A DNA stretch of 8,220 bases from Trebonia sp. (lineage in GTDB: Bacteria; Actinomycetota; Actinomycetes; Streptosporangiales; Streptosporangiaceae): the NCBI GenBank assembly GCA_030038035.1, contig JASHPP010000507.1, positions 1-8,220 of the forward strand, given 5' to 3'. Position 1 is the stretch's first letter, and each line of letters starts with the position of its first letter. The notes beneath the pieces are model-generated. The model saw only the letters and a program-made list of their open reading frames with translations, was not told the DNA's origin and ran no database searches. Shown here piece by piece: positions 5,871 through 8,220 of the stretch. Both the position numbers and the translations under genes were made by a program.

Positions 5871-7019
5871 GTGGCGAGCATCGAAACCAACATCATCCCG
5901 GCTGGCAGCCGCAAGAACACAACCGGCAAGCCGCAGCAGAGTTACACGGTCCGCTACCGTGACGTAGCCGGTAAGCAGCGTGAGAAGACCTTCAAGAAGC
6001 ATGACGACGCCAAGGCGTTCGCTAGCGCGCAGGACTACAAGAAGCGCTTCGATGACGCGGACGTGAGCCTAGAAGCGCGCAGGCAGCCGTTCAACGACGC
6101 CGTACGGACGTGGCTTGACACTGCGCCATGGCGTAACGAGCGCACCAGGGCAACCTACGTGTCCGCGTTCACCAAGTGGGTCGGCCCCGCCTATGAGGGG
6201 CGTACGGTGCGCGAGGCAGCCACCATGCCGGGCATCGCCCGTGAGCTAGTCAACCTGGCGATGATCGATCTGTGTGGCGCGATGCGCGCTAGGGCGCGCA
6301 CCCTGATCGTGAACACGCTTGACATGCTCGTGACCGACGGCGTGATTGAATCCCACCGCGTGACCGGGATCAAGCTGGCGCAGAAGGCCATCACTGAAGA
6401 GGACTCCGAAGATGACGGGTTCGTGTTCATCACCGATGAGCAAACCGGATTCCTCGCCGATGGCGGGAAGATCGACGGACACTCCTACAAGGGCGCCGGT
6501 ATCGGAGTCTGGCTACAGCGCACTATGGGTCTTCGCATCTGCGAGGCGCTGGGAGTCGAGAAGGCTGATTTCATCAACAACGGTATGACGCTGCGCCTCA
6601 AGGCGCAGGCTTCCCGTGATGGCAAGATGCGTGTCCCCCTCAAGAAGCGGCAGAAGGGGCAATTCCGCGACGTCCCCGTACCCGAGTTCATCTGGGACAT
6701 GGTTAAGGGAATGCCGGATGGTCCGCTGATGCCGGGGATCTCCACCAAGTACATGCCCTACCCGACGATTCAAGACCGGTTCGGGCGCGCGTGCAAAGCG
6801 CTCGGTATCACCGGGTTCACGACACACAGCCTCCGGCATCAGTTCGCGTCCGAATGCCTGGAGTCGGGGATGAACATTGTTGACCTGTCAGCGGTCCTCG
6901 GTCACGCTGACCCGTCCATCACGCTCAAGACGTACGTTCATGCGATGCCGGATAGCCAGGAGAGGACTCGCGCGATGATGAACGCGCGTTGGGCGGCCCC
7001 GGCCTTGATGGCCGCGTGA
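5871..7019 (+). CDS. int: Tyrosine recombinase (site-specific integrase)
   Basis: A complete 382-residue phage-type integrase that would cut and rejoin attachment sites through a covalent 3'-phosphotyrosine. The N-terminal part (about 22-60, SYTVRYRDVAGKQREKTF) looks like an arm-type DNA-binding domain. Residues 72-165 are the helical core-binding domain. The catalytic domain has Arg222 (GLRICEAL), a likely Lys in the beta-hairpin KKRQKGQFRDVPV (258-270), H319-S-L-R322-H323, His345 (LGHADPS) and nucleophile Tyr355 (TLKTYVH); the whole set is present. GTG start at 5871 follows GAAGGGA with a 7-nt spacer. GC content is well below that of the host genes. It reads away from the host operon and converges with the excisionase gene across a double-hairpin terminator. 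The family is secure; the attachment site it recognises is not identified. Confidence 0.95.
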   Translation: MASIETNIIPAGSRKNTTGKPQQSYTVRYRDVAGKQREKTFKKHDDAKAFASAQDYKKRFDDADVSLEARRQPFNDAVRTWLDTAPWRNERTRATYVSAFTKWVGPAYEGRTVREAATMPGIARELVNLAMIDLCGAMRARARTLIVNTLDMLVTDGVIESHRVTGIKLAQKAITEEDSEDDGFVFITDEQTGFLADGGKIDGHSYKGAGIGVWLQRTMGLRICEALGVEKADFINNGMTLRLKAQASRDGKMRVPLKKRQKGQFRDVPVPEFIWDMVKGMPDGPLMPGISTKYMPYPTIQDRFGRACKALGITGFTTHSLRHQFASECLESGMNIVDLSAVLGHADPSITLKTYVHAMPDSQERTRAMMNARWAAPALMAA

Positions 7020-7028
7020 GGGCATTGT

Positions 7029-7086
7029 GCGGCCCCTGTAGGGCCGCAGAGAGGCCGGGAGGGGTAGGAATACCCTCCCGGCCTTT
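7029..7086. terminator. Double hairpin terminator between convergent integrase and excisionase genes
   Basis: The first hairpin is GCGGCCC-CTGTA-GGGCCGC (7029-7047). The second (7052-7084) has a 14-bp stem with one bulged G and a GGAA loop; its arms begin AGGCCGGGAGGG and end CCCTCCCGGCCT, followed by TT and C. The second is strong but its T-run is short. It begins about 10-30 nt after the integrase stop and about 30-90 nt beyond the excisionase stop, so it could serve both strands. GCAGAGA (7046-7052) and TCTCTGC (7092-7098) can add an outer stem. Confidence 0.75.
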
Positions 7087-7115
7087 CCGTGTCTCTGCGT
7101 GGCTCCTAGAGCCGT

Positions 7116-7301
7116 CTAGACGGCCTTCTGTCCCTCCACCCAATTCCACAAGTCGCGTTCGCGTATGCGGAGTTCCCGGCCGACCTTGAAGGCCGGGATC
7201 TTCCAATCCCTCCAATGGTCCCGCAGCCGTCTTACGGGGATGTCTAGGAGTTCTGCGGCATGGGGTAGGGATAGAAGACGGTTGGAGCCTCCTGCGGCCA
7301 A
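7116..7301 (-). CDS. xis: Excisionase / MerR-like helix-turn-helix DNA-binding protein
   Basis: A 61-residue protein (from TTG 7301) with the winged helix of phage and integrative-element excisionases. Residues LLSLPHAAELLDIPVRRLRD (9-28) form the helix-turn-helix. WKIPAFKVGRELRIRERDL (33-51) is the typical recognition and wing segment, followed by WNWVEG. Such proteins bend DNA at the attachment site and tip the integrase towards excision. No ATG or GTG start exists in frame. TTG 7301 is favoured by GAGGTGA at 7312-7306, which matches the 16S tail over seven bases at good spacing. The other candidate, TTG 7334, lies inside the palindrome at 7327-7343 and lacks a good site. Opposite in direction to the integrase and probably controlled through that palindrome. 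It could instead be a small regulator of the element. Confidence 0.8.
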   Translation of the reverse strand: MAAGGSNRLLSLPHAAELLDIPVRRLRDHWRDWKIPAFKVGRELRIRERDLWNWVEGQKAV

Positions 7302-7321
7302 CGATTCACCTCGGATCTGAA

Positions 7322-7348
7322 GCAGATGTCCCAATTTGGGACACCTGC
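7322..7348. promoter_or_regulatory. Large palindromic operator upstream of the excisionase gene
   Basis: TGTCCCAA-T-TTGGGACA (7327-7343) is a perfect 17-bp palindrome. Outer GCAG (7322-7325) and CTGC (7345-7348) continue the symmetry after one mismatched position on each side. It is 21 bp upstream of the favoured excisionase start. The near-perfect symmetry is that of a dimeric repressor site; the protein is not known and no repressor gene is in the window. Confidence 0.6.
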
Positions 7349-7470
7349 CATTACCTTCCGGTTGTCCGGGTTCACGGTTGGCCTGCTGCCTCTACTTTCA
7401 TCTTGACATGCCCTGTTGGAACCGGCAAGCGGCGGTTGTCGCTAATGCCGCTTGATGCACTATTATCCGA

Positions 7471-7486
7471 TGTGACGTAGATCACA
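7471..7486. promoter_or_regulatory. Perfect CRP-family binding site
   Basis: TGTGACGTAGATCACA matches the palindromic consensus TGTGA-N6-TCACA at every specified base. Actinobacterial Crp proteins, including mycobacterial Crp and corynebacterial GlxR, use this consensus. It begins 4 bp after the -10-like TATTAT (7461-7466), so if that promoter is real and reads rightward the site would cover its start and repress. Whether it serves the rightward gene or the leftward excisionase is open. Confidence 0.55.
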
Positions 7487-7494
7487 CGCTATCG

Positions 7495-7517
7495 CGCGAG
7501 CGGAACACGCGAGCGGA
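7495..7517 (+). repeat. Short direct repeat, two copies 13 bp apart
   Basis: CGCGAGCGGA occurs at 7495-7504 and 7508-7517, and the bases between and after (ACA, CA) are also partly shared. The 13-bp period starts directly downstream of the CRP-type site. It might be a pair of arm-type or accessory-protein sites. Two copies are too few to call an iteron array. Confidence 0.4.
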
Positions 7518-7592
7518 CACGGTAGAGATATGAGAGAAGAAAAACCTCTCGGCTGCGCCGTGCATAACCTACGGTACCGTAACTTAGTCCGA

Positions 7593-7607
7593 GTCAACCA
7601 CGTTGAC
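7593..7607. repeat. Inverted repeat GTCAAC-CAC-GTTGAC
   Basis: A perfect 6-bp inverted repeat with a 3-bp spacer, 12 bp after another perfect palindrome, ACGGTACCGT (7571-7580). The right arm overlaps a -35-like TTGACC (7603-7608), but no good -10 follows at the right distance. A protein-binding site is possible. Confidence 0.35.
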
Positions 7608-7649
7608 CTGGGGTTATTCACGAAAATGCCTAAGGTGAGAAGGGGAAAA

Positions 7650-7708
7650 GCGCCGCCGGTAGGCGGTAGGCGGCGCAGGAGTGTGACTGCGGGGGCCTCT
7701 CCCCCGCA
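7650..7708 (+). repeat. Pair of strong GC-rich hairpins
   Basis: GCGCCGCC (7650-7657) pairs with GGCGGCGC (7669-7676) across an 11-base loop; the loop holds a second GGCGG, so a shorter alternative stem is possible. The second hairpin, TGCGGGGG-CCTCT-CCCCCGCA (7688-7708), has a perfect 8-bp stem. Neither has a T-run. They suggest a structured transcript rather than a coding region. Confidence 0.5.
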
Positions 7709-7765
7709 CCTCCACTCAAAGGGATGAATGGTAACTAGATAACTGAAGATGTATACTAGGAGTAG

Positions 7766-7800
7766 AGAGCCACGATGGGCTAGATGATCGTGGCTCTTTT
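7766..7800 (+). terminator. Intrinsic terminator before the zinc-ribbon gene
   Basis: AGAGCCACGAT (7766-7776) and ATCGTGGCTCT (7787-7797) form a perfect 11-bp stem with a 10-base loop, and T-run TTTT (7797-7800) follows. This is the clearest intrinsic terminator on the plus strand in the element. It would end transcription coming from the 7460-7760 region just before the next gene. A -10-like TATACT (7752-7757) lies immediately upstream but has no good -35. Confidence 0.65.
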
Positions 7801-7826
7801 CATGTCTACGGGAAAGTGAGAAGTAT

Positions 7827-8220
7827 TTGGTTAAGATTGCTGCCAGGAATGTTGATTGCGCCGCTTGCGGCAAGCCCTTCGCCTATGGCGGGGTGGGCCG
7901 GGTTCCCAAGTTTTGTTCGGCTGGCTGCCGTCGCACGGCTGACCGGGTGCGGCACCGTGGTTCGGCTGTGCCGCGTGTCGTTGCACGCGACGTGCTATTT
8001 GTTCCTTCGGCTTGGAGTGAGGGAATCTCGGTTGCTGATGCTGTGCAATATGGTGTTGAGTGGTCTGCCCATTTGAAGGCTGACGGTAAATGGCATGATG
8101 GTTACAGTGTGTCGGATGGTTTGCGCCGGAGGCCGGGTGCGAAGGATCGGCCTATGGGTGAGAAGGCTGATTCGAAGTATCCTTTGGATAAGTCTTGGGT
8201 GGATAAGGGGGCGGATCTGG
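7827..8220 (+). CDS. Zinc-ribbon protein of the mobile element, N-terminal part (3' end outside window)
   Basis: The frame is open from 7788 to the window end. The only start codon before the conserved part is TTG 7827, preceded by a GAGAAG-like sequence at 7818-7823. The first 131 residues are visible. C11-x2-C14-x15-C30-x3-C34 (DCAACGKPF, then KFCSAGCRR) forms a four-cysteine zinc ribbon or treble-clef finger. A basic linker (RRTADRVRHRG) and a Trp-containing region with no recognised motif (VPSAWSEGISVADAVQYGVEW) follow. Phage nucleases and other DNA-binding proteins often start with such fingers, but no HNH, polymerase or other catalytic motif is seen so far. Many codons end in T (GCT, GGT, GAT), unlike the host genes, so foreign origin is likely. 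Function unknown; presumably nucleic-acid binding. Confidence 0.6.
   Translation, partial: MVKIAARNVDCAACGKPFAYGGVGRVPKFCSAGCRRTADRVRHRGSAVPRVVARDVLFVPSAWSEGISVADAVQYGVEWSAHLKADGKWHDGYSVSDGLRRRPGAKDRPMGEKADSKYPLDKSWVDKGADL

Larger units (their letters stand above)
7335..7826. other. Structured, probably non-coding region between excisionase and zinc-ribbon gene
   Basis: About 490 bp without a convincing gene. From left to right it holds the excisionase operator, an AAGCGGC/GCCGCTT inverted repeat (7427-7433/7447-7453), a TATTAT -10-like hexamer (7461-7466), a CRP-type site, a direct repeat, ACGGTACCGT (7571-7580), a GTCAAC/GTTGAC inverted repeat, two GC-rich hairpins and an intrinsic terminator. 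An open frame of 65 codons (ATG 7530 to TGA 7727) crosses most of these, but it has no good ribosome binding site and a low-complexity Arg/Pro C-terminus. I treat it as unlikely to be a gene. Confidence 0.5.
5736..8220. mobile_element. Left part of an integrative element or prophage (right end outside window)
   Basis: GC content and third-position GC fall sharply after 5735. The genes from here are an integrase, an excisionase, a structured non-coding segment with phage-like control sites, and a zinc-ribbon gene with T-rich wobble positions. Integrase reading inward from the junction is the common arrangement in actinobacterial integrative elements and prophages. The left attachment site should lie in about 5700-5870. 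No tRNA 3' end is recognisable there on either strand, so the exact boundary is unknown. No structural, lysis, replication or conjugation gene is visible, so phage and conjugative element cannot be told apart. Confidence 0.7.

Noticed and set aside
7603..7636. Promoter from TTGACC (7603-7608)
   Set aside because: No -10-like hexamer lies 16-19 bp downstream; TAAGGT is 22 bp away.
7530..7727. A 65-codon frame starting ATG 7530
   Set aside because: No good ribosome binding site, a low-complexity Arg/Pro-rich end, and it spans palindromes and strong hairpins. It cannot be fully excluded as a small gene.
7463..7873. A 136-codon open frame on the minus strand with a hydrophobic stretch
   Set aside because: It crosses the intrinsic terminator, both GC-rich hairpins and the start of the zinc-ribbon gene, and shows no recognisable motif.
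7816..8076. An 86-codon plus-strand frame from GTG 7816
   Set aside because: It overlaps the longer open frame that carries the four-cysteine zinc ribbon and runs to the window end; it has no motif of its own.
1..8220. CRISPR array, rRNA or insertion sequence
   Set aside because: No regularly spaced repeats, no rRNA-like stretch, and no transposase gene or terminal inverted repeats were seen.

Overview
The left 5.7 kb is very GC-rich, with codons ending almost only in G or C. It carries a luciferase-like monooxygenase, an actinobacterial eRF1-like (baeRF/Vms1-type) protein and a DosR-type operator. This points to a high-GC actinomycete chromosome; I cannot name the genus. From about 5740 the base composition drops and the genes become those of an integrative element or prophage, so the window appears to span a chromosome/element junction.

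Chromosomal part (1-5735). The 3' end of an LLM-class flavin oxidoreductase (1-444) is followed by an unrecognised 380-residue protein with two C-terminal membrane helices (595-1737). A small minus-strand helical protein (1749-2186) converges on it. A 182-bp divergent intergenic region (2187-2368) holds a near-perfect DosR/DevR box. To its right lies a tight three-gene operon with gaps of 10 and 12 nt: an eRF1-like ribosome-associated protein (2369-3514), a class I SAM methyltransferase (3525-4280) and a phytoene-desaturase/PYROXD2-type FAD oxidoreductase (4293-5735). The M. tuberculosis eRF1-like protein Rv2629 is a known DosR-regulon member. The box beside this homologue therefore suggests that the operon, and the small divergent gene, respond to hypoxia or nitric oxide.

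Element part (about 5736-8220). A 135-bp leader holds two overlapping, mutually exclusive hairpins, an extended -10 promoter and a hairpin around the ribosome binding site. It precedes a complete tyrosine integrase (5871-7019). A strong double hairpin separates the integrase from a convergent MerR-like excisionase (7116-7301, minus). A 17-bp perfect palindrome, extending to 27 bp with two mismatched positions, lies just upstream of the excisionase start. About 480 bp of probably non-coding DNA follows, with a perfect CRP-type site, a short direct repeat, several strong hairpins and an intrinsic terminator. The window ends inside a gene for a zinc-ribbon protein (from 7827) whose T-ending codons are unlike the host's. 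The right end of the element and its second attachment site are not in the window.
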